Under the pieces are notes generated by a model. That model was not told the DNA's origin, did no database searches, and was given only the letters and a program-made list of their open reading frames with translations. Of a stretch of 64,000 bases of DNA, positions 11,127 through 23,764 are shown piece by piece; the stretch's first letter is position 1; each line of letters starts with the position of its first letter. This DNA is from Antilocapra americana (lineage: Eukaryota > Chordata > Mammalia > Artiodactyla > Antilocapridae): positions 35,654,086 to 35,718,085 of the forward strand of contig ML661885.1 in assembly GCA_007570785.1 (NCBI GenBank), read 5' to 3'. The position numbers and the translations under genes are program-made.

Positions 11127-11336
11127 ATTGGGCTTCCTGGATGGTGCTAGAGGTAAAGAACCCTCCTTGCCAATTCAGGGGACAAAAGAGATGAAGGTTT
11201 GATCCCTGGGTCAGGAAGATCCCTGGAGGAGGGCATGGCAGTGTTCTTGTCTGGAGAATCCTTTAGACAGAGGAGCCTAGCAGGCTCCAGTCCATAGAAT
11301 TCCAAATAATCAGACACTGCTGAAGTGACTTAGCAC
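11127..11336 (+). mobile_element. Bov-tA SINE
   Basis: It starts gggcttcctggatggtgc, has a B-box-like ggtttgatccctgggtc, and ends gaagtgacttagcacac. It is diverged by small indels. Confidence 0.9.
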
Positions 11337-11474
11337 ACAGGAATAGGGTAAAATTAAGTATTTGGTAAAAAGGTATTCTATGCAAATGATCCTTGCCTGA
11401 CTAGTCTATCGTCAGATATAGAAGCCGGTTAAGTCAAATCCCTCAAAAAAGAAAGTTTATCATTTAATGACAAA

Positions 11475-11600
11475 GGGGAGGTAGATATTATCACCCCTAA
11501 TTTACACATGAGGAAACTAAGGCTTGGAGGATTAAGTAATGTTCCCAATATAGCTAATGATACAGCTGGGGAACTAAAGACCTTTTGAATCCATGGTTGT
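11475..11600 (-). mobile_element. MIR-type SINE fragment
   Basis: Reverse-complement MIR landmarks are present: tttacacatgaggaaactaa, ggcttggaggattaagtaa and a decayed 'cacagctag' zone. Confidence 0.6.
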
Positions 11601-13794
11601 TGGTGATAAACAGTGACCTGTACACTACTTCTCCAAAGGTAAGATTTTGGAATCAGCGCTGTACTTACTATAAAAGAATAAGCAAGAATACAAAAACTGT
11701 TTTCTGAAAACAGACTGTTTTGAAAATCCAAAAGAATTCCTTGAAATGGTATTAGGAATAAAAACATTTAGTAAGACTAGCTAATGAACTAAATATACAA
11801 AAATCAAAAGGTTTCTTATAGAAATTAACAGGAAATGTGAGAAGAAAAGGGACTTTATTTTAGCAACAAATGCATACAATTTATAGGAGAAAAGTTAAAA
11901 ACAGTCATAAGCTTCTGCTGAAGTCTCCCTTCACTTTATGAGCTTAAAGGTAGATGAAACTTAAAAAATGGACACAGTTTGAGTTTTCTGCCAAAAAGTG
12001 CCTGAGCCTTGTGAAAATCACAGTTATAACTTTAAATGCAAGTTATGTAAATTTAGAAATGTAATTTAGAATTTTATGAGAAACTTGACACATGAATTAT
12101 CTTGTTGACAGTACTCGAGTGCATGTCGGAATTAGGGAGATAAGAAAGAAAAGGTTAAAATTTTCACTCCAGTGACCATATGAGTTCTATATACAAAGAA
12201 TACCATTAGAGATTAGCCAGTTGGAGCATGGGTTGTGTTAGGTTTAAAACTACGTGATCTGATTAGTTTTATCACAGTTATTGGGTATGTTTGAGAAGAA
12301 GGAATGAAAGGCTTTCCATGATATTTTAAAGTTTAAATATGAAATATTCTTTCATCATTTCAGGAATGTAATTTTAACCATGATGTTTGTGAAGCTCACA
12401 AAAATTTTAAAAAATGTTTATGACAGGCTTTGCAGATGTTAATTATTGTCCTATAAGTCACAAAACATATGTCTTGGAGGAATATAACATATTCAACCTA
12501 CAAATAGTATCTTCAGCTCTGTGTAAAGACAGGTACAGGTATCTCTTTATACATACTATGAATATCCATTTAAGATAGAGAGCACATGACCATCTCTCTT
12601 ACCACTGTACAAAATTAAGTCACTTTATTTGAGATTTTGGCTAATCTCTAACAAGTCACCCCTGACAGGTCTGAGGCAAACAAAGCCTAAATGTCAGTTT
12701 CTTCCATGGACTCTGTGCAAATGTTATTAGATTCATCACACATTTACCCATTTCTTCAATTACTTTTGCCTTTTTGTATGCCAGTTCTTCCTTTCTGGTA
12801 TAAATCTCATCTTATTGAGATCACTTACATCATTTATTGTTTTTTTTTTCCATTTACATCTTTATTCTTTCCATGAGAATCTGTGAAAAGTCTGAACTCT
12901 CAGCACCTAAAAATGTCTATATTTTAATTTCTCTCTGAGATAAGGGGCTTTGGTTCTTTCTTAGAATGCCTTGAAATTTTTTAAAACATCTAAAATAAAA
13001 TGAATCCTCTTTCTTTTTATCTCTATAATCAGTTGAAACAATCTTATTTTAGTATTTTTTCAAATAATTCTAATATCTCAAGTTCATGCTAATTCTGGTG
13101 TTTTGGGTATCTTTCAACACTTTTCTCAAAAAACTGATTCTGGAAGAGGATTAACAGATGAATACATTGCCAAGGGATCACCAACTTCTAGTTTTTTAAA
13201 AGGTCTGAACCATTGGCTAAATGTAGGAAGATCTGATCTGAAAGTAACAGAAAATTCATCTCATTAGGATTATACAGTGAAGTGGTTTATTTCATATAAC
13301 AAATTCAGAGTTAGGGTGACTTCAAGGTGGTTCATTTAATGACTTACCAATGTCCCCAGAAGCCCAGGTTCTTTCCATTCTTTTATTATTGATGGAATAT
13401 ACCTGGTCTCCAGGCTCTGTCCACAAACTGGCTTCCCGCATTACTGAAGGATGGATGTAGCTGTCTTATATGTCAAATGCAGACAAGAAGATGCAAGAGG
13501 GTGAAGAGAGAGAATTTTTCTGGTGTCTCCTTAAGAGTGAGGACACTTTTTCTAAAAACCCCACCACAGACTTTGCCTCACGTTTCTTAAACCAGAGCCA
13601 TGCTCATACTTAATCTTTAATTGATGAATGCCGAGGTGAATGGTATTACTAAAGTTGACTAATTAAGGTTTTAAGTGAATTTGGATCTATTAATCTTTCC
13701 AAGTTTGGCTAGTAAGAAGGGAGAAATTAATACGATATAAAAAATCTGGAACTCTGCTCAGTATTCTGTAATGGCCTATATAGGAAAAGAACCT
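11601..13794. other. Repeat-poor intergenic stretch, no gene
   Basis: The sequence is AT-rich. Frames at 11429-11767 (minus) and 12691-12876 (plus) are short and lack domains. 13250-13560 vaguely resembles an old interspersed repeat ('tttatttcatataaca') but I cannot name it. Confidence 0.45.
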
Positions 13795-13895
13795 TAAAAA
13801 AAAAGTGTATGTATGTGTAACTGATTCACTTTGTTGTACAATTGAAACTAACACAATATTGTAAATCAACTATACTCCAATAAATTTTTTTTAAA
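13795..13895 (+). mobile_element. L1 LINE 3' terminal stub
   Basis: Only the last ~100 bp of a ruminant L1 is present: ctgattcactttgttgtaca, then taaatcaactatactccaat and an A/T-rich tail. Confidence 0.8.
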
Positions 13896-13904
13896 AATAT
13901 ACAA

Positions 13905-14695
13905 TGATTACCATCAAAAAAACCTTACAAACAGTAAATTCTGGAGAGGATGTGGAGAAAAAGGAACCCTCTTACCCAGTTGGTAGGAATGTAAATTGAT
14001 ACAACCACTATGGAAAACAATATAGAGATTTCTTTAAAAAAAAAATAAAAAACTAGGAATAAAACTAACATAAGACCCAGCAATCCCACTACTGGGGACA
14101 TACACTGAGAAAACCATAATTGAAAAAGGTACATGTATCCCAATGTTCATTGTATCACTGTTTAAAATATCTAGGACATGGAAGCAACCTAGATCCCAGC
14201 GACAGATGACTGAATGAAGCTGGGGTACTTATATACAATGGAGTATTACTCAGCCATGAAAGTAATGAATTTGAGTCAGCCTAAGTGAAGTGGATGAACC
14301 TAGAGCCTGTTATACAGAGTGGAGTCAGAGAAAAATAAATATCATATAATAACACATATATATGGCATCTAGAAAAATCATACTGATGAATTTCTTTGCA
14401 GGGCAGGAATAGAGATGCAGACAGGGATGAATTGAGAGGAATTCATAAATTACCATATGTAAAATAGATGGCTAGTGGGAAGTTATACAAGCTAGTGGCT
14501 GTATAACACAGGGAGTTCAACCCCATGCTCTGTAACAACCTAGAGGAGTGACATTTGCTGGGGATGGGAGGGAGGTTTAAAATAGAAGGGATAAATGTAT
14601 ACTTATGGCTGATTCACTTTATTGTATGGCAGGAATTAACACAAGATTGTTAAGCAAAATATCCAATTAAACATTTAATATATATATAAGTAATT
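13905..14695 (+). mobile_element. 5'-truncated L1 LINE (end of ORF2 plus 3' UTR)
   Basis: The typical L1 run is present: ggagaggatgtggagaaaaa, acaaccactatggaaaac, cccagcaatcccactactgg, acatggaagcaacctagatc. It continues into the 3' UTR and ends near a decayed aatccaactataattcaa zone. The coding frame is broken. Confidence 0.85.
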
Positions 14696-15089
14696 GACAA
14701 CATACATATCCTAATATTCTGATTTTTAACTTTTCCCCCCTTTGTTTCCTGACTCTTTTATCCCTTCCTTCCTTCAGGATGGTAGTGGATTTATAGAACA
14801 TAATTTATTTGTCCTGAAAGATTTTTTCTAAAGCAAATCCACATCCAGGAAACTTATTTGATTCAAGGGCAGACTTTATATCATGATGGGATGCCATGGA
14901 GCATGTTTTAAAAGCTAATGTGATAGAAAGGCTATGTTTTATTTCAAAAAGCTATATACTTGGAGTCCTATTTCTAGTTCTGTGCAGTTAAGACTTTCTG
15001 GGATCTTATTGTGGTCTGAGTGTCTATGTAGGGACTCTACATATGATATCACTAGGATACCTGCTGTTGCATTTTTTGCAGAAATATTA
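14696..15089. other. Unique DNA, no feature seen
   Basis: The open frame 14934-15182 has no recognisable content. Confidence 0.45.
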
Positions 15090-15312
15090 CTGAATATGTG
15101 TATTTTATTTAGAAAATATTTATATAGAAATTATGGAGAGTCAGGCACTCTTCTATCCATTTCACCCATCTTAACTCATTAACCTTCATAAACCTATGAG
15201 TTTATTACAATTACCTTCATCTTCAGATGAAGAAATGAAAGCATGGCATGTTACAAACGTTGTTAAAGTCACACAGCCAGAAATGACAGAGGAGGAATAT
15301 GAAACCCCTCAT
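15090..15312 (-). mobile_element. MIR-type SINE
   Basis: Reverse-complement MIR landmarks are present: catcttcagatgaagaaatg, then aaagtcacacagccagaaat and aggaggaatatgaaacccc. Confidence 0.6.
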
Positions 15313-16157
15313 GAGAAATTGTTTTCAGGACCTCATATCTGAAAACACTGCCTTCCCTAAAAATTTTTTAAAAGACTTTGCTCTATGTGGAGAAGGTTAA
15401 ATACATAATTGACTGTTTCTAACCTCCTCTGTCTTTGGTGAATGAAGAGGCTGAATATCTAATTTTTTATTCAGCTGTAATAGTTGTATTGAAGTTCATG
15501 AGCTTTACTGCCCTTTATTTTCGTATTTCAAATGTTTATGATATTTCATGATTCAAATGATTCCTATTTATTGGAAGTCTTTATAAAAGTGACCCTGAAT
15601 TCTCAGTAAAGTGGATAGGGAATGTATATATATATTTCTCAAAATAAGACAGATTGCCATCTATTAGGGTCCACATGATGCAGAGATGTTTAATTATTTT
15701 CAAAGTAGGTACCAGTCTTGAGATTTACTTCCTTTAGTCTCCTTTAATCTCAGAGCTCTGTATTATACATCCATAGAAGTCCTATGTCATGTTACACTAA
15801 ACAAAAATTTAAAATAAGAGAACTTTATTACCCAATATATGGGGTATCTGACTTGAAAAATATTTCTCCTGGACAAGGGCGTTAGTGTCACAATAACAGA
15901 ATGGCTAGTGCATAAGACCAATGACCCTGAAGAGAAAACTGAAATTTTTCTGTCTTTAGAGTTCTTTAGGAAATTTTGAGCCTTCCAATTTGCAGATCAA
16001 GCAGTTTAGGAGCAAGAGAAACCATTTCATCTTGTGAACATGTTTTATTTCCAAGAAGACAGAGGAGAAATCCTGTTGAATGAGTCTCTCAATTTGGCTT
16101 CTGATCTCTGTGGAAAGCATCTAATCACATTTAAAATTTAAAAAAAAATTGTCAAGT
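15313..16157. other. Unique DNA, no feature seen
   Basis: AT-rich, with no long ORF and no recognisable repeat. Confidence 0.45.
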
Positions 16158-16169
16158 ATATTTTCTGCA

Positions 16170-16379
16170 TGTGTGCTAAGTCACGTCAGTCATGCCTGAC
16201 TCTTTGCGACCCTATGAACTGTAGCCTGCCAGTCTCCTCTGTCCATGGGGTTCTCCAGGGAAGAATACTGGAGTGGGTTGCCGTGCCCTCCTCCAGGGGA
16301 TCTCCTCAACCCAGGGGTTGAACTGTGTCACCTGCACTGGCAGGTGGGTTCTTTACTCCTAGTGCCACCTGGGAAGCCC
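16170..16379 (-). mobile_element. Bov-tA SINE
   Basis: Antisense SINE from gtgtgctaagtcacgtcag to ccacctgggaagccc. A near-identical word (agtatattttct, ending near 16167, against agtattttct after 16381) suggests its own TSD. The BovB that follows inserted at this same boundary. Confidence 0.9.
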
Positions 16380-16391
16380 AGAGTATTTTCT

Positions 16392-19300
16392 TGTTTTTCA
16401 GTCACTCAGTCATATATGACTATTTGCAACCCCATGGACCACAGCACCTCAGTCTCACCTGTCCTTAACCATTTCCTGGAGTTTGTTCAAACTCATGTCC
16501 ATCGAGCTGGTGATGCCATCCAGCCATTTTGTCCCCTTCTCCTGCTGCCTTCAGTCTTTCCCAGCATCAGGGTCTTTTCCGATGAGTCAGCTCTTCATAT
16601 CAAGTTGCCAAAGTATTGGAGCTGCAACTTTAGCATCAGTCCTTCCAATGAATATCCAGGGTTGATTTCCTAGAAGATTGACTGATTTGATCTCTTTGTC
16701 ATCTAAAGGACTCTCAAGAGTCTTCAGCACCACAGTTTGAAAGCATCAGTTTTTTAGCATTCAGCTTTTTGTATTGTCCAGCTCTCACATCTGTGCATGA
16801 CTACTGGAAAAAACATAGCTTTGACTATATGGACATTTGGCTCTGCTTTCTAATATGCTGTCTAGGTTTCTCATAGCTTTTATTTCAAGGAGCAAGTGTC
16901 TTTCATTTTTACAGCAGCAGTCACCATCTGCAGTGATTTTGGAGCCCAGGAAAATAAAAGTCTGTCACTGTTTCCATTGCCATCTATTTGCCATGAAGTG
17001 ATGGGACTGGATAACATGATCTTCATTTTTTGAATGTTGAGCTTTAAGCCAGGTTTTCACTCTCCTCTTTCACCTTCCTCAAGGGGCTCTTTAGTTCCTC
17101 TTCATTTTCTTCTGTAAGGGTGGTGTCGTCTTCATGTTTGAGATTACTGATATTCCTCCCAGCAATCTTGATTCCAGGTAGTGCTTCATCCAGCCTGGCA
17201 TTTGGCATGATGCACTCTGCATATAAGTTAAATAAGCAGGGAGACAATATACAGCCTTGACATACTCCTCTCAAATTTGGAACCAGTTTGTTGTTCCATG
17301 CTCTGTTCTAACTGTTGCTTCTTGACCAATATAAAGGTTTTGCAAGAGGCAAGTACAATTATCTGGTATTCTTATCTCTTTCAAAATTGTCCAGAGTTTG
17401 TTGTGATACATGCAGTCAATGGTTTAGCATAGTCAGTGAAGCAGAAGTAGATGTATCTCTGGAATTCTCTTGCTTTTTCAATGATCCAACAGATGTTGGC
17501 AATTTGATCTCTGGTTCCTCTGCCTTTTATAAATCTATCTTGTACATCTGGAATATCTCAGTGTACATACTGTTGAAGCCTAGCTCGAAGGGTTTGGAGC
17601 ATTACCTTGCTAGCATGTGAAATGAGTGCAATTGTGTACTAGTTTGAACATTCTTTGACGTTGCCCTTCTTTGGGATTGGAATAAGCACACGTTTTCCAG
17701 TCCTGTGGCCACTGCTGAGTTTTCCAGATTTTTCCAGTGCTGGCATATTGAGTGCAATACTTTAAAAGCATCATCTTTTAGGATCTGAAATAGCTCATCT
17801 GGAATTCCATAACCTCCACTAACTTTGTTAGTAGCGATGCTTCCTAAGGCCCACTTGACTTCACACTCTAGAATGCCTGGCTCTAGGTGAGTGATCACAT
17901 CATCATATTATCTGGGTCATTAGGATCTTTTTTGTATAGTTCTTCTGTGTATTCTTGGCACCTCTTCTTAATATCTTCTGCTTCTGTTAGGTTCTTACCA
18001 TTTCTGTCCTTTATTGAGCCCACCTTTGCATGAAATGTCCCCTTGGTATCTCTGATTTTCTTGAAGAGATCTCTAGTCTTTCCCATTCTATTGTTTTCCT
18101 CTATTTCTTTGCAGTGATCAGTGAGGAAGGCTTTCTTATATCTCTTACTTTTTGGAATTCTGTATCCATATGGGTATATCTTTCCTTTCCTCTTTTGCCT
18201 TTAGCTTCTCTTTATTTCACAGCTATTTGTAAGGTATTTCAGACAATCATTTTACCTTTTAGCATTTCTTTTTCTTGGAGATGGTTTTGATCACTGCCTC
18301 CTGTACGGTGTTATGAACCTCCATCCATAGTCCTTCAGGCACTCTGTCTATCATATCTAATCCCTTGAATCTATTTCTCACTTCCACTGTATAGTCATAA
18401 GGGATTTGATATAGGTCATACATGAATGGCTTAGTGGTTTTCCCTACTTTTTTCAATTTCAGTCTGATTTTGCAGTAAGGAGTTTATGATCTGAGTCACA
18501 GTCAGCTCCTGGTCTTGTTTTTGCTGACTATATGGAGCTTCTCCATCTTTGGCTGCAAAGAACATAATCAATCTGATTTTGGTATTGACCATCTGGCAAT
18601 GCCTATGCATAGAGTCATCTCTTGACTTTTTGGAAGAGGGTGTTTGCTATGACCAGTGTGTTCTCTTGGCAAAACTCTGTTAGCCTTTGCCCAGCTTCAT
18701 TTTGTACTCGAAGGTCAAATCTGCCTGTTACTCCAGGTATCTCTTGAATTCCTACTTTTGCATTCCAGTCTCCAATGAAAGGACATTTTTATTCAGTGTT
18801 AGTTCTAGAAGATCTTGTAGGCCTTCATAGAACTGTTCAACTTCAGCTTCTTTGGCGTTAGTGGTTGAGTTATAGACTTGGATTACTGTGAGACTGATTG
18901 ATATGCCTTGGAAACAAACCGAGATCATGCTGTTGCTTTTGAGGTTGCACCCAAGCACTGCATTTCAGGATCTGATTACAGAACCTGCACAGATTTGGGG
19001 AAGCAGTGACTCTTGGAGGTGCAAACAAAACCTTGTGCGCACCAGCGCCCAGGAAAAGGGATCAGTGGCCCCGCCAGAGACTGAGGCTGGTGTGCCTGTG
19101 AGTGTGTGGAGTCTCTGGCAGAGGCGTGGGTTGACAGTGGCCTGCTTTGGGGTCAGGGCCACTGACTACAGCAGTCTTGGGAGGTGTGGGGTGCTGGTAT
19201 AGCCCTTTTGAAGGAGGTAGACATTACTGCCATACCCCTCCCATAGTTTAGCCTCAGGCCAAACTACAGGGAGGGAACACAGCCCCACCCATCAGCAGAA

Positions 19301-19931
19301 AACTGGCTTAAAGACTTACTGAATATGCCCTTGCCCACCAGAACAAGACCCAGTCTTTCCCTCCAGCCAGTCCTTCCCATCAGGAAGCTTGCATACGCCT
19401 CTTATCTTCATCCATCAGAGGGCAGACAGGATAAAAACCACAGTCACAGAAAACTAACCAAACTGATCACAGGGATCACAACCTTGTCTAACTCAATAAA
19501 ACAATGAGTCATGTAGGGCCACCCAAGACTGACGGGTCATGGTGGAGAGTTCTGAAAAAACGTGGTCTACTGGAGAAGGGAATGGCAAACCGCTTCAGCA
19601 TTCTTGCCTTGAGTACCCATGAACAGTATGAAAAGGCAAAAAGATATGACACTGGAAGATGAACCCTCCAGGTCTGCAGGTGTCCAATATGCTATGGGAG
19701 AAGAGCAGAGAAATAGCTCCAGAGGAATGAAGAGGCTTAGCCAAAGTGGAAAGAGTGCCCACTGTGGATATATCTGGTGGTGAAAGTAAAGTCTGATGCT
19801 GTAAAGAACAATACTGTGTAGGAACCTGGAATGTTAGGGCCATGAATCAAGGTAAATTGGAAGTGGTCAAACAGGAGATGGTAAGAGTGAACATTGGCAT
19901 TTTAGAAATCAGTGAATGGGTGAATTTAATT
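16392..19931 (-). mobile_element. Nearly full-length BovB LINE with inverted 5' part and 13-bp TSD
   Basis: A perfect 13-bp direct repeat cagagtattttct at 16379-16391 and 19932-19944 bounds this 3.5-kb copy. From 16392 to about 18966 the element is antisense: 3' tail, reverse transcriptase region and endonuclease remnants, in minus-strand frames at 17044-17274, 17602-18086, 18259-18456 and 18752-18958. From about 18975 to 19931 it runs in the opposite, plus direction: 5' UTR, then the start of the endonuclease region up to gggtgaatttaattc. The 5' end of the element abuts the 3' segment and roughly 80 bp at the inversion point appear lost, the classic twin-priming layout. In the reverse transcriptase remnant the catalytic YADD box reads HEDD, and frameshifts and stops abound, so the copy is dead. 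Confidence 0.92.
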
Positions 19932-19944
19932 CAGAGTATTTTCT

Positions 19945-20879
19945 AGACAATATTAACTTTACATGAGCAGAAGGTGCCTCTACATTATTTCTATGTTATT
20001 ATCAGGTATCAGGATATTATCAGGTATCATCAAAGATAGAGAATATAGAGCTTATGTTTCTCTGAGTATTCTATGTGATAGGAATGTGGATATCTGGAAA
20101 ATGAACTTCATTTATTCATGGAGGCTCTGCATTGGGTCCTCCCTGGCACTGGGCCCACAGGGGTATTGGCCTGTATGCAGCCTGTCAGAGTTGCCCCATG
20201 GTGCCCCATGATGGCTCACTTTTGGGTGCTTCTCCAGTCGGTAATTGGACTTCGGCTGTCAGGGGAAGGGCATGTCCTTGGGGCTGAAATAAACTCTAGA
20301 AGACAGCACAATTGCACAGCCCTCTCAACAGCTAGAGCAAAAAGCTCTTCCTTGAAGAAGATCTAGGGGTATGTTTCCAAGTCCTCCATATCCAGTGACT
20401 TTACTCACATCTTTATGAACCCAAAGTAATTCTGAGAAAGGTACTCTTTACTGCCTGCTCCCAGAGGAAAGGTTATACTATCTGATTGGAGCTTTGGGAA
20501 GACTTGAGTGACAATCTTCTAAATCTCTAAACATGATTTTTTTCATGGTTATAAAAGAAGGCATGAGGAAAAAACAAAACAAAACACAAACAACCTAGCA
20601 ATGTGTTGTATAAGATAATTATGATTTGAAAAACATAACACAAGGCCTAAATCTTCAACTGAAAGTTTCCCTGGAAGCCATTTCTCAGGAAAATGCAGGG
20701 CAGAAGTCAACGCTTCACTCCATCAACAAGTTGGTCCTCCTGTTCTTCTCCTTCTTGCCCAAAGAGTGCCTGGGCACTACACCTACTGCAGTATAAATGT
20801 GGGGCTTCTGAATAGTTTTGTATATAAGAAAAGGGTGGCCCCAGAAAAGGACTTGGAAGGAGGATACTCCTTTGTTTGG
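19945..20879. other. Unique DNA, no gene supported
   Basis: The short frames at 19963-20366 and 20707-20940 have no domain. An A/C-rich run (aaaacaaaacaaaacac) lies near 20570. Confidence 0.45.
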
Positions 20880-21190
20880 GATACTCAAGCAGCATGCTTC
20901 TCATCATCTGCCTGTCTCTTCTACATTCCTTAAGACTCAATTTAGGTGTCTTACTCCTGTGTCAAGAACCTTTCTTGAATCCGTGCCCTTACAAGAGCCT
21001 GTCCATGTTGCATGCATGCGCATGTACTATATCCACGTGCTCGCCCTGTTGAAATTCATGTTTCCTTTTACATGACTGTCTCCACACTCCATCCTCTCAG
21101 ACAGACATTTTGAGCTTTGGGATTCGCCTTATTCAGCTCTGTGCTGAGCTATTTTAGATATCTAGTAAATTTTACAGCCTGTCAGCTAAA
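20880..21190 (+). mobile_element. L2 LINE 3' region, diverged
   Basis: The order resembles the L2 3' region: a decayed 'ttccttaagactcaatttaggtgtc' (cf. the Glu-rich 'tcaggtctcagctcaaatgtcacc' block), then 'gagcctgtccatgttg' and 'ttttgagctttgggattc'. Similarity is modest. Confidence 0.4.
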
Positions 21191-21407
21191 AATGTATTGG
21201 AAATTATCATATTAGCTCCCAGTTGAGATCAGGGAAAAAAAAACAAAAACAAAACCTGGTCATTGAAGGGGTCTTCACATCATAATTCCTAGCTCTCTCT
21301 TCTTTCAATGTCTCCCTGTTATTCCATCTCCTATCTTTTTCATAGGTTGAACAATTTTTATTAACATAGATTCCATAATGAATCCATGCTTATTTTCTTT
21401 TGTTTTT

Positions 21408-21527
21408 AAACTTCATTTACTTTTATTAGCTGTGCAGCATGTTGGATGTTAGCCCCCAGTTCAGAATCACACCCCCCGAGTCCTCTGCATTGGAGTCTTA
21501 ACCAGGGAAGTCCCAGACTGAACAATT
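21408..21527 (-). mobile_element. CHR-type artiodactyl tRNA SINE
   Basis: Antisense landmarks attagctgtgcagcatg and ggagtcttaaccagggaagt identify a CHR family copy. Part of the middle is deleted. Confidence 0.75.
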
Positions 21528-22227
21528 TGAAATGATATGTTATAGAATGGAGTGGTCACATGTTTCTGTTTACTGGGTCAACTTCTCAATTCAAAAAATT
21601 CCTTAAGATTTACCCCCAAACTCATACAAATGTGTAAATGAAAATGCATTATTAGCAGTAAAAACTACTGGTGTGGATATAGAGTTATATCACCAATCTT
21701 AACATCAATCACTGCAGAGATATAATACTTTAGTTGAAAAACAACTAGTGACAGCTTACTGCAAAATGACGAATCCTGACATTTATATTAGTAGGTTTAT
21801 AAACTGGTTACAAGGTTAAAATTTAATAATTTGAGTCATTGAAAATCTATATATATAACCAAAATACTCATTTAGAATAATTATCTACATAATTTTTAAA
21901 AATACAAGTTGTATGGAATGGGGAGTTAAAATGAAAATTACATTAGTTTAACTATAAGGCTCTATAAACTATGAGTTCTTTGATTGATAGTAAGGTTATC
22001 AAGTTCATTGTTAGCTCTGTTCCCATCACCATCACCTCCATACTCTACAATGTAGCCTGGAAAATCACACTTGTAACAAATATATATTAGGAAAATGATT
22101 TTTCCACTAATCAGGCCAAAGGACTAAAACTGTGTCAAATCATTTTTTTCAGGTCATATACATATGTTTCTACTTCACCAGAGTTTTTGCAAAACCCAAG
22201 AAGCTTAATTCCCTAGCTGTGTCATTC
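21528..22227. other. AT-rich unique DNA, no feature seen
   Basis: No repeat, RNA gene or ORF of note. Confidence 0.45.
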
Positions 22228-22322
22228 CCTGGATTGAGAACATTACTTGATCTTCCTTCCAAGCCTTAGTTTCCTCCTGTGTAAATTGGGGATGATAATA
22301 CCTACCTCCCCTTTACCATTAT
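22228..22322 (+). mobile_element. MIR-type SINE fragment
   Basis: The core 'cttagtttcctcctgtgtaaattggggatgataatacctac' zone matches the MIR core order. Confidence 0.7.
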
Positions 22323-22556
22323 ATAATAACCTTTGTTTCTTTGAGAGGTTTCACTTAAAGTCTTCTTTGCCTGACAATAGACTATTCAGGCAAGTATCAT
22401 TTGCCTAAAATTTCTTTTTTTCCAATCACTCAATATTATCCTATATAGGGCATTAAAGTTAACATGAATCTCATGTAAAAAGTATACAATTGAACTTATA
22501 AAATCTATTCAGCCACTCTACAGATTTTTAAAATTGAAATATAACAGATTTACAAT

Positions 22557-22757
22557 GGTTTCCCTGGTGGCTCAGTGGTAAAGAATTTGTCTGCCAATGC
22601 AGGAAACATTGATCCCTGGGTTGGAAAGATCCCCTGGAGGAGGGCATGGTGACCCACTCCAGTATTCTTACCTGGATAACCCCATGGACAAAGGAGACTA
22701 GAGGGCTACAGTTAATGGGGTCACAAAATAGTCGAACACGACTTATCAACTAAACAA
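22557..22757 (+). mobile_element. Bov-tA SINE
   Basis: Runs from tttccctggtggctcagtgg through gatccctgggttggaaag to gaacacgacttatcaac. Full length. Confidence 0.95.
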
Positions 22758-23152
22758 GTGTATCTTCAGAATTATTAAGCTTAAAGCTCAGGTGAATCAC
22801 TACTAAAGTGATCCCCACCTCAGCCTTGGTTGTTTGAGGACTGAGATATTGAAGAGATTCAGCTCTTCTCAAAACCTCTTTAAAATATTTAGGGTTTTTT
22901 TAGTGTTTAGGAAGCACTGCTCAAATTATAAAAATAGTCTTGAAGAACTCTGCAGAAGATTTAGCTTCTACACAATGGACTTGGGTGTCTTTTTCCTTCT
23001 AGTCTGCAACATTTCTTATTCTCTGTTACAGCTTTCCTCCATCATTGGACAAAACTTTTACATTTATTTGTAATAAACATAAGTAGTCTTCTAAGCAGGT
23101 AGGGTTCTGTAAATTACATCCCCCTTACCATCCTGGACAATAATACAATACT
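22758..23152. other. Unique DNA, no feature seen
   Basis: A 79-codon frame (22834-23073) is hydrophobic by composition only and has no context. Confidence 0.4.
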
Positions 23153-23169
23153 GCTGCCCTCTCAGGCTT

Positions 23170-23373
23170 CCCAGGTAGCTCAGTGGTAAAAGAATCTACC
23201 TGCCAGTGCAGGAAACCCCAGAGACACAAGATTGATCCCTGGGTCAGGAAGATCCCCTGGAGGAAAAAATGGCAACCCCCTCCAATATTCTTGCCTGGGA
23301 AATCCCATGGACAGGGGAGCCTCGTGGGCTATAGTTCATGGGGCCACAAAGAGTTGGATGTGACTGAACACAA
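23170..23373 (+). mobile_element. Bov-tA SINE with perfect 17-bp TSD
   Basis: The 17-bp word gctgccctctcaggctt lies at 23153-23169 and 23374-23390. Its last bases may overlap the SINE start, which also reads ggctt. The insert has the full head-to-tail Bov-tA order. Confidence 0.95.
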
Positions 23374-23390
23374 GCTGCCCTCTCAGGCTT

Positions 23391-23600
23391 TTTCTGCACA
23401 TTCTCCAGTCCCCCCAACTCTTACCCACATACATTCAAGATTGCAAAACTTTGCCCAATCTGTATTCTCTGCTTAAAATCCTAGCTCTTTCCTTTCCTTG
23501 GCAAGATTTTATGCATCCTTTGAGATTTATCTCAAAGATAACATTTTACCAAAAAAACCCTACTCTCTAAATTTCCCCTGGTGGAATGTTTCAACATTTG
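23391..23600 (+). mobile_element. L2 LINE 3' region, target of the SINE at 23170
   Basis: The text follows the L2 order 'cacattctccagtcc ... gcatcctttgagatttatctcaaagataacattttacc'. It is diverged. Confidence 0.45.
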
Positions 23601-23764
23601 TTATCTCTCGGGATAGAGTATGTTATGTTCTAGTAACAAATAATGCTGAAGTCTCAGTGGCTCCTCGTAAGAAAGTTTTATTTATCATCAAAACACATGT
23701 CCACCACGGGTCACCTGGGTTCTCTGCTCCCTGCCATCACTCTTCTCACTACACATCCATTATC

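Noticed and set aside
17044..18456. Minus-strand reverse transcriptase-like frames as a possible active LINE
   Set aside because: The frames are broken by stops and shifts, the catalytic YADD box reads HEDD, and the 5' part is inverted; the copy cannot act on its own.
22557..22640. tRNA-like heads of the SINEs as tRNA genes
   Set aside because: A- and B-box-like words are present, but no tRNA cloverleaf with a proper acceptor stem is supported and every case continues into Bov-A sequence.
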